From positions 4,960,001 through 5,024,000 of the forward strand of contig CAVNZM010000001.1 of assembly GCA_963693365.1 (NCBI GenBank): 64,000 bases of DNA. Reading direction: 5' to 3'. The number at the start of each line of letters is the position of its first letter. Positions within the stretch are counted from its first letter, which is position 1. The translations under genes were made by a program, and so were the position numbers. The stretch is from Amoebidium appalachense. Lineage: Eukaryota > Ichthyosporea. Shown in pieces: positions 36,572 through 51,570 of the stretch. The notes below the pieces were generated by a model. It was not told the DNA's origin. It ran no database searches and saw nothing but the letters and a program-made list of their open reading frames with translations.

Positions 36572-38960
36572 TGCGCCCCCACATACGCATGCGCGCGGTC
36601 ACAGTGTGTGTGTGGTGCATGTGATTTGTGTGAGTAGTGATTGTGAACGCTTTGTGTACCCAAGTGGGTGTGCACGTGCGTGTGTGTCCAGCGAGAATGC
36701 ATACAGCAGCGGGGGTGGGGGGGGGGGGGGGAGGAGGGGGGGGGAGGGAGGAGGGACGGAGGAGGGGAGGGAGGGAGGGGGGAGGGGGGAGGGGGGGGGG
36801 ATGGGGGGGAGGGGGGGGGGGGGGACGCGGTGCAGCCAGGGCTCCATGTGCTGATTCTTGAAGGCTTCATGTGTTTGTATTTGTGCTGCGTGCGCGTTGT
36901 CGTACACAGGCAATCCGTGCTTGTATGAGGGCGAGCACGTGTACGTGGTATCGCCATTGCAAGAGATCACGTGTGAGAGCATGACTGTGTACGCATGTGT
37001 GTGCATGTGTGTGCGTGCACAGATCTTAATCTCCTCTAACCCTCCCCGTAACATCACTAGACGGCACATATGAATAAACTGTCCGTGACGCTGCCACAAA
37101 GCTTGACCAAGTGAGAGTTACAGGCGGAAGAAAGCAAGGCAAGAGAAGAAAGAACAGATCAGGGAGGAACTGGTTATAGGGGGGAATGGGGAGGGGCTCA
37201 GGGGATGAGCTTGGGTGAAGGGGGGAGAGGGGGGGGAAGGGAGGGGGCGGGGGGGGGGGGGGGGGGGGGGGATGAGTTCAGGGGTAAGCCTGCCAGAGGA
37301 TGTGCGTGTGATAAGTACCTGGCGTCAGAAGGATTAAGAAGTTGTGCTCTCGAGCTGTCCGTATACTCATTGGGGCCCACTAGCTGATATCGATGGGCAT
37401 TAAGATTGCAATTTCCATGTTCAGAATTCAAGATATGAGGATGACACCATATATACACCAACAGAATAGTCGCTTGTCTGGCGAGTATGAACGGTGTATC
37501 CAGGGAGACAGAGCTTCCCCAAACTAAAGGTCACGAAGATAGCAAAAAATGAAAGGAAGTAATCGTGGCGTGTCAGTGTTTAGCTATATTATAGGGTTTG
37601 TGGCGAGCCACAATACGAAATGACATTGTACGGTGCAGTACTAGACTAAGCTTAAGTGCTCGCGATCGTGGCTTTTCTTTTGGGCGCCAAGCAATAAAGT
37701 ATGGATTCCACAATCTTCATATACTCCCTGACATGTCGACCGTTCACCGTTTCAAGGGATTTATTTTTTTCGAATGACTGGTACATATAATATGGTTACG
37801 ATTAGATACATCCATATAGGGAATTTCCTATCATATTTTTGCCTGTCTGTCGGAATGAGTGACGCTTAGGACCACTTCATACTATGCTGGCATATCAGCT
37901 GCAAAAATACTTTGATCCTTCCCCCTTTTTTTCCTATCATATTTCGACTCCCACTTCTATATTAGGCATTTTTTTAAAAAACCGCTTACGCAACAGACAA
38001 CCATATACGGTTATCACCAGCTACTTCGATGTCGAGCAGTGCAGCACCTTGAACCGTAGGTTTCGAAACATAGCGTTTTTAGGACGAAAATAATGCTTAT
38101 AGACAAAGATGATAAATATCCAATCATATTGGTTATTCCAAAAATGAATCTGTGCCAATGAGAATGCAGTTGCAGCCTTGCCACTTAAATGGCCAATCAG
38201 ACTGTAACAACAAATGCAGCTAGACATATATATGACTAGTACCCACGCACCTGCGAGTATCAAGTTGTGAAGGTTCGGATCGTCCCTGGATACCGGGTGG
38301 AGTGGGAGGGTTGCTCGAGCCGAAATACAGACAGAAAACTGATAAATTCAAAATAAATATGCTTTTTTACTTTTGAAGTGAAGAAAAGTGAGGAAAGAAG
38401 AAACTGACTGATGGTCAAAACGCGGCGCGACTGTTGTAACGGCAATGAGATAAAACTATCGCACTGATTTCACCAATCATCGATTGGTATGTGGTATGCA
38501 ATAGCACCGATAATTTTTAGATCGTCAGCCAATCACATCAGATGAACCTAAGCCGTCCAAATTTTATCGCTTTAGCGCGCGGCACGGGCCCCAAACACGG
38601 CCCTCTGAAAAAAAGACAAATCGCGGCGCACGTGAAAAATTGATAACTTTTAAGTTATGACATAGACCCGCCCGAGCACATACGTATATATATACCAGAA
38701 TATAGACAACAAATTTTATATTATTTGTTTGTATATTAGTTATTATGAGCACTGTAAGACTCCTTTTTATTTTTATTATATTGGGCTCAGATAGTACCAC
38801 TTGCAAGTCCATGCACTAGGACACGTACATCATACACACCGCTTGAGCTAACATTGTCGCTGCAATGCATGCATAATATGCGTGCCGAATATCGTTCGTT
38901 TACGGCCGGGCCTGTATATGTACACGGTGAGTTTGGCTGGTCATTTGCCCTATATACATT

Positions 38961-39003
<43 letters not shown>

Positions 39004-39356
39004 CGTGACAACATGGCGGAGGGGTGCCGGCAGAGGGGTGATTTTTTACCCCTCCGTGGAGTCACCCCTCCGTCACACTGCGGAGGGGGGCAGAGGGGTT
39101 TTTCGGCAATCGCGGAGGGGGGTGAGTGGGTGGCCGAGGGGTAAATCTGACAATGCGGAGGGGTGTCTTGGACGACGCAGAGGGGTGCACCCCTCCGCCG
39201 GCGCCCTCCATAAGTTACCCCTCCGCCACGATGACGAAACCCCTCCGCGAGTGTGAAATTGTCGCACCGCAGAGGGGTAAGCGCCGAGGGGTTTTTGAAA
39301 TGTGACAAGACAGAGGGGTAGTTTTCCTAATGATCCTGTTTGGCGGAGGGGTGGGT

Positions 39357-39397
<41 letters not shown>
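38961..39397 (+). repeat. CGGAGGGGT-rich element, copy 1
   Basis: A core of about 355 bp (39003-39357) with roughly fifteen copies of CGGAGGGGT/CAGAGGGGT or the reverse complement, bounded on both sides by C runs (38961-39001 and 39358-39397). The core start (ACATGGCGGAGGGGTGCCGG) matches copy 2 in inverse orientation. No coding potential. Confidence 0.75.
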
Positions 39398-39401
<4 letters not shown>

Positions 39402-39419
39402 GCACGACTGACTAAAAAA

Positions 39420-40220
39420 AAAAAAAAATGATGTATCAGTGACACGACATTTAGTAAGTATTAAATTGGCATGCACTGTAGTAAATTGCTGACAGATAAT
39501 AGGCTATCAATTGCAAGTTACATCATAGGATACTTAAATGAAATATTAAAATTCACAAAGGAATATGAAGTGTATACATAATCTTGGGGTTTAATCCTCT
39601 TTAATTTCCATAGTAAATTGGGTTACACTGAGTGTGCACGCATGCGCAACCTTACAATCTGTTGCTCCGCTATTGGCTGAAGGTCATGATTTCCGAGTAC
39701 CGGTGGAATTTGTGAAGCCAATCAGATGTTTTTGGGAATACCATTAGTCAATCATATGATGATAATGCTTGCCCGATCAGCTCTCACACAGTCGTGGAAA
39801 AAAAAGGAAAATAAAGTAGAAGACCAAGTTTCCAGATCAAAACCACGTAGTGATGGTTTTATATCAGTATCTTAGTCATAATCCTGACTAAAAAACCAGC
39901 TAAGTATTGCGCAATGGACATCGAAATAATTTATCAGGGTACGCGGTGGCTGCCTGGTATTTCCTGGGAGCCAATCGCATGCCAGTATGGCACATCGGCT
40001 GGCATTCCATTGTGGCCTAACAGATACGCAGAACACGTGCTCGTTGCAAAATTGTCATGTGGCCAGGGCGGTACCGGGTTACGGGTACAAAGCAACACAT
40101 TTTGATAGAGCATAGGTAATAGTTGGTAAAACAAACGCGATACGTAGGCGTATGCACATGATGTAAACTTTGATCCTGCATCAGAATGGGCCCTGAACTG
40201 GGCTGTCCTGTTCACGCAGC
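39420..40220. other. Spacer between the two inverted elements
   Basis: About 800 bp of unique AT-rich sequence with CCAAT-type boxes near 39672 (inverted), 39717 and 39748. No exon recognised. Confidence 0.5.
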
Positions 40221-40225
<5 letters not shown>

Positions 40226-40257
<32 letters not shown>

Positions 40258-40558
40258 CCCCATTTTACCCCTCCACCCCTTATAAGTTTCCCCTCCGCGA
40301 TGTCACATTTGCCCTCCACCCCTCGGCGTCCCCCTCCGCAGAGTCATCTTTGGGCATGTTTTTATGACCTTGCGGAGGGGTGGCAGAGGGGTGTACCCGT
40401 CCGCGCACCCCTCTGCGGAGTCACAAAAACCCCTCCGCACCCCTCCGCGATGTAAGAAAACCCCTCTGCAATGTCCTGTTTTATGGGCGGAGGGGTAACT
40501 CCGCGGAGGGGTAAAACTCACCCCTCCGCCGGCACCCCCTCCGCCATTGTGTGTTACC

Positions 40559-40606
<48 letters not shown>
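40226..40606 (-). repeat. CGGAGGGGT-rich element, copy 2 (inverted)
   Basis: Core 40262-40557; read on the minus strand it begins AATGGCGGAGGGGGTGCCGG and aligns with copy 1 over its start, then keeps the same 9-bp motif with diverged spacers. Flanked by C runs at 40226-40257 and 40558-40606 on the plus strand. Confidence 0.75.
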
Positions 40607-40659
40607 TTCCCCACCATCCTCCCCGCCCATATGCATCCCTCGATCTCTGTACTCTCCGA

Positions 40660-42940
<2,281 letters not shown>

Positions 42941-42959
42941 CCCCCCCTCTCCTCTCCTC

Positions 42960-43042
42960 AACTTCACACACGAACACACCAGTGCACACACACCGTTTAC
43001 AGCAAACACATGCACACATGCGACGTGCACACACAGTGACAT

Positions 43043-43109
<67 letters not shown>

Positions 43110-43767
43110 GTCACACACGCACACACGCACACTACACACAGAGAGACATACTGGGATGTGAAGCACACCCACACACATTCGACACCCACCACAGTTGGTG
43201 CACATACACAAGCACACACACACACAGACTCAGACACACACAGACATACACTCACTCACACCGATTACATGTGGCAACCATGCCCACGCGCACACACACA
43301 AACGTTGCTTAGGCACACGTACACACACGCACACGCACACCACCCACACAAAAGCACACACATGCATACACACATACACTGTAAACACTCATCCCATCCG
43401 ACACAGACCCACATATATCACTTGCTGCGACCACGGTAAGCCAGATACCAGCAAAAGCACGCACTCACCGTGCACACGCATGCCTACACACTTATGTGGC
43501 ACTGCCGGTGACTTGGGGATACACGCATACACACACACACACACATGGCGAGAGCGCGCGCACACGCACACATACACACACACACACACACACACATACC
43601 CGTTCACAAACACAATCCGTTAAGTGGCGGTCACGACACACACACAGATCACACCACCATTACACATCCCACCATCACATGCCCGCCGGTAATACTGGCA
43701 CATGCACGCGCGCACACCGTGACACACACTCGCTCACTCACCGGTAGGCAGGGAGGTTCAGATGGTG

Positions 43768-43817
<50 letters not shown>

Positions 43818-43900
43818 CACACACACATTTGCGCTTACCCACGGGCGGGCGGGGGATTCGGGGGATGGGGGTGAGGGGGGGGGGGGGGGGGGGTCGAAGG
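42960..43900 (+). repeat. CA-rich region ending in a G run
   Basis: CA-rich sequence with pure (CA)n at 43044-43102, then a G run of about 45 nt (43769-43813) and another at 43877-43893. No exon supported. Confidence 0.75.
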
Positions 43901-44431
43901 TGCATACACAATATATCAGGGTTTAAGTGTTGGTTTATTTTGCCGAGGGAGCTAGGGGTGATTTCAAGAGTGATTGAGAATGGCCCAGTATCGGATTTTA
44001 TGCTGACATCACAGATTGATTACAGCTGGAGGAGGGGATTCTTCTCTTCTTCTGGAGATAGGTAGGACCAGAGTTAAGTATAGAGCGCAGCTGTGTAAAA
44101 ATATGCGCCCTTGCAAATGGATTGTCACAGCCTGGGTAACGATCTGAAATTTGTCTATGTCTGTGTAAGCACAGTTGCATGAGCACTGATTTGGGTGTTT
44201 ACTAGTTTATATATGGCATGCATGAACATTCAAGGAGTAGCCCGAAAAGTATGTGCATGTGTATGTTAAGATCTCTGAGTCGTGAAAATGAAAGATGAGG
44301 GAAGCTTAACGAGAAACCGGTCGAATATTGAGGGTGGGATCGAGAGAGAGGGAAGCCGGACGGATAACAAAAGTATGGGAGGTGTTAGTAGAGGTAGGTA
44401 TGGGTGGATGGGTGGCGGGTGGGGGCCGGAA

Positions 44432-44464
<33 letters not shown>

Positions 44465-44858
44465 GGGAAGCCGAAGGGGGAGGGACGGTTGGCGGCCTGG
44501 GCTGGGAGGGGAAGAGGTAGCATAGGCGGGGACTGGAGTGGTGGGGGGGCAGGATGCGGCTCAGAGAAACACACACACGCGGAAGACACACACGTATGCG
44601 AGATAGAAAGACGCTAAAAAGGGATGGGAGGGAGAGAGCTGCAGACAGAAAAAAGAGCTGCGGAGAGAAAGAGAGAACTTTGATAAAGAAGAAGGGATCG
44701 ATTAATCGATATGAGAGCACGAATAGATATGCAGAGAGACAGCGGGTACGTTGTGTGTACTATGTGTGCGTGTGTCATGTGCCTCGGCGTGTGTGCGTTT
44801 GTGCGCAGAGTGGCGGTGTGTGTGCTTTGAACATGTGCCAGTACGTGTGTGTGTATGT

Positions 44859-44928
<70 letters not shown>

Positions 44929-45740
44929 ATGAGGGTGCATGCTCTGTCTGTGCACATGTGTACGACGTGTGCAGTGTGTGTGTGTGCACGCGTGCCTCGC
45001 TTGTGTGTGTGTGTGTGTGTGTGGTGTTCGCTGTGCGCGCGCGCATGTGTGTGTTTGTGAGTATGCATGTGGTGTGTGTGTGTGTGTGTATGTGTGTGGG
45101 TGTGTAAGCACAAGCCAAGGTTAAGGTTTAATAAGGGTTAGGGGAGGAGCTTAAATACGTTGTCACGTACACCCACATATCATTACAGAACACATTCATA
45201 ACTATCACTTGATGTATGCACACACGCACGTACGCGTATGTAAAAATACAGGCACACAGCCGCACGGCGCAGGCACGTACCCACACATGCACGCATTCAC
45301 ATATACATGCAAATGCATGCAGTACATGCATGCCATACGCTCACCCGTATCCTCCCCTTTCCTATCGACCCTGTTTGCAACAACCATCTCAGTCACCACC
45401 ACGTGCATTATAGAAGCAGAGCGCATCCATGTGCATGGCTAATTGACTGCCACCATGTTCAACATGTGCAGGTATCGACACATACGTGCTTGAATAAAAA
45501 AATCCGGACACAAAGAGGCGTGCCATGAACAGATTTCGATAGATCATATTTTACTCCAGCCAATGATTTTAGGGAGTCTCTGTGGTTTTCAAGCGGGAGG
45601 AGGCAGCGGTGAGAGACGAAGATCCACCGAGTGGCATTGCGGTGAGGTGATTGGGTATTTGTCATGCATTAGTTGTGTTGGATTGCTGGTTTCCATATAT
45701 AGTTAATGTGGTTCGGTTTTGATTGCATGTTCTGATTTGG
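43900..45740. other. Spacer, no gene recognised
   Basis: Contains a G run (44431-44463), (GT)n at 44869-44925 and GT/GC-rich sequence to 45110, then AT-mixed unique sequence. Confidence 0.5.
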
Positions 45741-45754
45741 TCAGATTTTAAAGC

Positions 45755-45816
45755 ATTTGATTGGTTTCTTCAGTCTGGCTTCAAATTCCAAATGCATCGT
45801 GGGAACGGGTATAAAA
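45755..45816 (+). promoter_or_regulatory. CCAAT (inverted) and TATA promoter upstream of the integrase-like gene
   Basis: TTGATTGG (inverted CCAAT) near 45760 and GGGTATAAAAAGG with TATAAAA at 45810-45816. A transcript would start near 45840. Confidence 0.55.
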
Positions 45817-45839
45817 AGGAGTACATGTCGTTTGGATTT

Positions 45840-45887
45840 CAGTCTTTGGTTTCGTTTTAGCGTTTGTGTGAGTGTCTGGCATCAGAG
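45840..45887 (+). other. Possible 5' UTR exon of the integrase-like gene
   Basis: From the predicted start site to a donor-like GAG/GTAAAA at 45888. An acceptor, TTCCCTCTCAG at 47640-47650, lies 7 nt before the ATG at 47658, so an intron of about 1.76 kb in the leader is likely. It is inferred from signals alone. Confidence 0.4.
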
Positions 45888-46082
45888 GTAAAAGGGATTT
45901 GTAGAGTTAGTTGGTTGAACTAAGTTTGGTGGTGCTAGTGTATAAGCGCACAAACTAGTTGCCTTAGCTAGCTGTCCTTTTTTCTGTTGATTTCCCCGCC
46001 CTCCCAGCCCTGTTGTGGGGATAGATGAAGGGGTGTCCTTGGCCATTGCGCGTTAGGGACACTGTTTCCTTCTTTAGGGTAG

Positions 46083-46164
<82 letters not shown>
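46083..46164 (+). repeat. (CA)n microsatellite
   Basis: About 80 bp of pure CA in the presumed leader intron. Confidence 0.9.
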
Positions 46165-46165
<1 letters not shown>

Positions 46166-46696
46166 GTACGTGCACTTACATGCACGTACACACACCATAG
46201 TTTTCATGGTTCGTTAGATGTCCATCAACAGTTATTCATAATATTCTTTTAGAGTATTTATTTTATTTTCAAAATAATAAACTTCCGTACTTGCCTCTGA
46301 TTTCATGTCCATGAGTCTCGGGGAGCCACGACGGTAGCAAGAAATGGTCTTGCCTCCGGCATCAGATTTACCAACCATTTTCGTTGTAGTGTATCCAATG
46401 ATTACGGTCGACCAAAATTACCCGTGAATTTTAACAAACCAACTTCGCGTTTTTGGGCGGACTGTTAAGCTAATAATTATAAGCTATTCCTGGATGCAGA
46501 TTATGACTATAGAGTTACTGACCTTCAAGCATGTAAACAATTTTATAGACAATCTATCATCCAAAAGTCTTTGAAAAAAACCATTCATGCCTTTTTTTTG
46601 AATTCTGTAACCTCCATACTGCCCCCCAAGTCCACCAGTTCCACCTCAACCGTTTGGATGCATGGCCAATCGCCGTACAATGAAATTCAGCAGTAG

Positions 46697-46730
46697 GTGC
46701 CGGCATAGTCAACCAACCTGATGCCGGCAC
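46697..46730. repeat. Perfect hairpin abutting the hAT target site
   Basis: Arms GTGCCGGCAT (46697-46706) and ATGCCGGCAC (46721-46730) around a 14-nt loop. The left target duplication starts at the very next base. Confidence 0.8.
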
Positions 46731-46738
46731 ATGTACAC

Positions 46739-47360
46739 CAGGGATGTGTCGGGTTGGGTCGACCCGAGAACCAACCCGGACGGGTCGGCGTTACCCAACC
46801 CCGACCCGGGGCATTTTTGCCCAAACCCGGTCAGCTTTATGACCCGGCGGGTCAGACCCGTACCCAGCCCGACCGATGGCTCTGACCCGGTCAGGTCCTG
46901 CCGGGTCAGGGTAAAGCATGATATATTAACTATAATAAGTAGTAAATTTGGATTGATAATTGGTTTTTTTCAGGGATTGCACAGTGAACTAATGAACTAA
47001 TAACAATACAATATTTTAATCATGTCCATATATGGTAGTAAAAACATTGCCGAGGCATAGTTAGCTACAGTAGTAGAGTACTGAGGCTAGGCTAGCGCTT
47101 TAATATAAAAAGAGATAGAAAAAGAAAAAGAAAAAAGAGAGAGACAATCGTAACTGCTGTGCACGTTACGTTGTGTTTGCTTTAGTCACCACTACCAAGC
47201 TGTATATAATCAAGTAATCCGCAAGCACACACATGAGCACTGTCTGTTCACATGTAGACACCATGCGTGGAAAAGCCACACACACACCGCGAGCACATGT
47301 GCACACACAGCACGCACGCACGCACGCACGCACGCAAGCATATCACACACACACACACGT

Positions 47361-47400
<40 letters not shown>

Positions 47401-47606
47401 ATACATGTACACACGTATATGGCCAGTCCGGGCGAACACCCGAGGTTTTCGCATTTGGTAACCCGCGGGTCAACCCGATCACAAGGGTCCAAGACCCAAG
47501 AACCAACCCGGTCCGGACCGAAAAAAAGATGACCCGGCCCGAGATCCACCCGGCCTTTGCCTAAACCCGCCCGAGACCCACCCGGCCAGTGACCGACACA
47601 TCCCTG
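46739..47606. mobile_element. Non-autonomous hAT-type DNA transposon, 868 bp
   Basis: Terminal inverted repeats CAGGGATGTGTCGG are identical for 14 bp at both ends, and the element is flanked by a perfect 8-bp duplication ATGTACAC (46731-46738 and 47607-47614). An 8-bp duplication and CAGGG ends are typical of hAT elements. Subterminal regions of about 180 bp carry many ACCCGG/CGGGT motifs in both orientations, as expected for transposase binding. The interior is AT-rich with (CACG)n and (CA)n at 47310-47398 and has no transposase frame, so it depends on an enzyme made elsewhere. Confidence 0.9.
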
Positions 47607-47657
47607 ATGTACACACAAATGTTGACTTCTGCAAACAACTTCCCTCTCAGTGCAAAA

Positions 47658-48258
47658 ATGGCCGCTGCCGGTGTGGGCGGCGTGCACCCAAGGGGGCAGC
47701 ATTTACCAACTGTTAGCGGGTATATCAGCTCTGTTGTCAGGACAGTAGAGGTGGCAGCAAGCGTGTACGCCGCTGACCACACGCTTGACAACTGTGAAAA
47801 GCTTATCGATGCCCTGGATGACCTCTTGTTAATGATCGATGCACTAGAACCCTTTCTGCCCCACGAGCAACGCACCAGCTTGTTAGATATAGCAACATCA
47901 GCATACAACTTTGTCACTAAGGAAAAAGATTTCCTTGACAGTTCTTCACCCGACTGGGCACAATTTGCAACTCTCGAGCGTAATGGCGGACGTGGTGCGC
48001 CTAAGATTTGTATCTCGAGATCGGCTGATGTTCTTCGAGACTTAATTGACTTCGGATATTCTCAAGTCGATTTGGCTGGGATGTTTGGTGTTAGCAGAGA
48101 CACCATAGCGCGCAGGTTGCAGGAGGAAGGCATTGACCCTAATTCACGGATACCCTTTGCAACCATTGTTGAAATAGTGAGACAGTGCAACGAAAATGAT
48201 CCGTATTATGGAGTTGTTGCAACGCAAGGGAAGCTACGCAGCATGGTGGGTGTAAATG

Positions 48259-48295
<37 letters not shown>

Positions 48296-49280
48296 ACATG
48301 TCCCACACAACGTGACAATGGCACTCACCAGCACCCACACCCTCATCTCCTACACATATGCACCGTCACACACACTCACAAGTGGCAAACACATGCTTCC
48401 CCCCCCCCCATCCCCCCGAGCCCCCCCCCCCCCCCCCCCACCTACCCACCACCCACCACCACCACCACCACCACCACCACCACGTGCACCACACACACAC
48501 ACACACACACACAACTCAACGGCACACACACGTTACACAGACATGCACACATACACATATAGCTGAGCTTCTCCCCTGGCACACCCAAACACACACGATT
48601 ATACAAGCACACCTAGGCGCACTGTTGTGCATCTGAGCGACGCATTGAAGCACGTACCATTATTGCCCACTCTCGTTGAAATTTATAAACTTAACACACA
48701 TCATTGGCATATACAGCAACATACAAATTAATCATAAAATAACCATTGTTAAAAAAAATTACCAGGGGCTGCGGGTGCCAAGGGCTCAAGTGCGTGATGC
48801 ACTACGTGTTGTTAACCCTCTGGGTACACTAGCGAGAAATTCATATGCAGTTGTTCGACGTGCCTACAATGTGGCTGGGCCAAATCATCTATGGCACCAG
48901 GATGGCAACCACAAGTTCATTCGGTGGCAACTTGTCATACACGGCATGATAGATGGATATTCCCGGTAAGCAGCCCTTGGTGCTGAACATGACAACGTTG
49001 CATGCTAACCAAGTACCTGGCATTTCTAATTCGTAAGCTTTTTTTTTAGTATACAGAAGCTGTATTTATATCACGGCCAAGGCTGTGGTGTGCATGTATG
49101 AAAAACCCTATTTTGAAAACAGGCTATACCAGCTTACATCCTGCTGACACTATTGCAGTGATTGCCAGCACGTAGGTGCTACTGTGTGGAGGAACCTAGA
49201 AGGGCGTGTTGCCTAAAAACATAAATAATTCTCTTGATGGGGAATTCGTGGCACTCACCTGCATTCTGCATGTAACATCA

Positions 49281-49334
<54 letters not shown>

Positions 49335-49506
49335 CCTCTCTCTCTCTCTCTCTCTCTCTCTATCAGACTCTCTCTCTCCCTCTCTCTCTCTCTCTCAGAC
49401 TCTTCTCTCTCTCTCTCTCAGTCTCTATGTCTCCGAGGCTCTCTTTGGCTATCTCTCTCTCTCTTTCTCCGGATCCCCCCCCCCCCCCTCGAGACAAAGT
49501 TGATGA

Positions 49507-49542
<36 letters not shown>

Positions 49543-51114
49543 CCCCCCTCCTTCCCCCAAGTTTTTCGCCTGCATCTTTCTTTCCTTTCCTAGTCAAACT
49601 TCGTTTTCGGAGGGGGAAGGGGGGGGGGGGGGGGGGTTCTTCGTGTTTATTATTACTTTCTTATTATTGCCCTAATTGCTGGGTTGATTGGTTTTTATTT
49701 CCTTCAAGTCACTCTTGAATTTGACATTAAATCAATGACATTCATCTGATTGGTCTGTTTGCTTCCTTGCCCCCCCTCCCCCGCCCCATCCCCTTCCTCC
49801 TCCACCCCCCCCCCTCCCCCTCCTCCTCCACCCCCCCCCCCCCCTCCCCCCACCCCCCAATCCCCCCAGTCCCCCCGTTTATCCTTTGTCCTCCCCCACC
49901 TAAAAATGCCCTCCCCCTCCGCCCCTGTCTTCCTTCTTCCCTACCCTCCCCTCCCTTCAGCTCCTCCTTCCAGCATTCATCTCTCCTACCGTCAAGAGAG
50001 TCAGTACTATGTTGAAATGTTTCCAAACCAAACAAATAAACTTTCTGCAATTAAGATTTAGTGCACTATACTACTGTTTATTACATCTAGTTCTCTTTCG
50101 AACTCCGTTACTTATTACATCTAGTTCTCTTTCGAACTCCGTTACTCTATGTGCCCCCCCCCCCCCCTCCCCCCCCCCCGACAAAAAAAAAAAAGTATGT
50201 TTTTCTCCCCCCACCTCTTTTCGTGCGTCTTCGATATGGCATGTCGTGCGACCGTGCATGCACACACACAAATGCAGGGGTGCACACAGGCCAGGTACAC
50301 ATAAACTTTGTGCACACTCGTGTGCATGCACAAGCTTGTGCACATGAAAACCGCCTTGCATATACACACGTACACGTGCACACACGTGCATAGATCGCGT
50401 GCACGTGCGAGAACATAGGCACATGGGCACTCACAATCACACAAACACTGTCCACACAGAGTGGGCACTGAATGTTCATAGGAACACCCAAACCCACAAG
50501 CACCAAACACACAAACATTGTGCACCCACACACACACACTGTGTGCAGGCACGTGCGCATTTACGCCATGCCGCACATACATACATGTGCACACACACAG
50601 CCACACTGCGCATGCATATGCAAAGAATTAGGCACACACGTGTTGTGCATTCGCACAAGTCGCATTTATGAAACGGCAAACGCTCATGCACATGTTCCAC
50701 ACATCTTTTGTCTCGTTTGTCCCACTCAGAATAATCACACTGGCAGCTTGTTATGGTACTAGGCAAAAAAAAAATAAAGACCACTATGGCTTAAACAGTG
50801 TGTCTTCTTCCACTCCATGCCACGCAGGCGTGTCGTGTACCTGCACCTTGCTGACAACAACCGTGCTGAAACCCCCGGAGCGCAGTTTGATCTTGCGGTG
50901 CAACCAGATGCCTTTGGGTGCCCGCTGCGTGTGCGCGGGGATCTTGGAACGGAGAATAATGATGTAGAAGCTGCCATGGTGCGCCTGCGTGGACATGGAA
51001 GCTATATTCGCGGCCGGTCCGTGCACAATCAGAGAATTGAAAGGTAAAGAATGTGCTTTTATGGGTGATATAAGGGACACACGAATAGATGCATGCTTAA
51101 ACTATTCAAAACTA

Positions 51115-51154
<40 letters not shown>

Positions 51155-51533
51155 CTCCCCGGTTCCCCAAACATCCCTAGGCCAGTCACATAGGACTAAA
51201 CGAAAAAGGTCAATTATTGATCAATGGGGCACGGAATATTCCGAATACACTCTGCACAAGAAATAAAAACCGATGGCAGCTGCTTTTTTATTCCTTTGTT
51301 TTTGGGGGGGGAAGGGGGGGGGGGAGGGTGGGGGGGATTGTGAAATTTACACCCTCGCGTCCATGCGCACGTTAAGATACTCCCCCCCTCCCACCCTCCC
51401 CACCCCCGTCCGCTCCCCTCTTCCATCCTCCTCCTTTCCCCCCTCCCCCCCCCTCATATCCCCCAACCCTATTCCCTGAACCCCAACCTCCCAAATCCCT
51501 CCCCCCCCCCCCCCCCCCCTCCCCATACCCCCT

Positions 51534-51570
<37 letters not shown>

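Larger units (their letters stand above)
34640..38940. other. AT-richer spacer with many CCAAT boxes
   Basis: No recognised gene. CCAAT-type boxes lie at about 35083, 35112, 35211, 38121, 38192, 38472, 38481 (inverted) and 38528, with a TATA-like GTTATAAAAT at 35095-35104. T run (35480-35509), (GT)n (35547-35609), GC-alternating 36537-36555, and G-rich tracts at 36713-36824 and 37220-37271 interrupt it. Confidence 0.5.
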
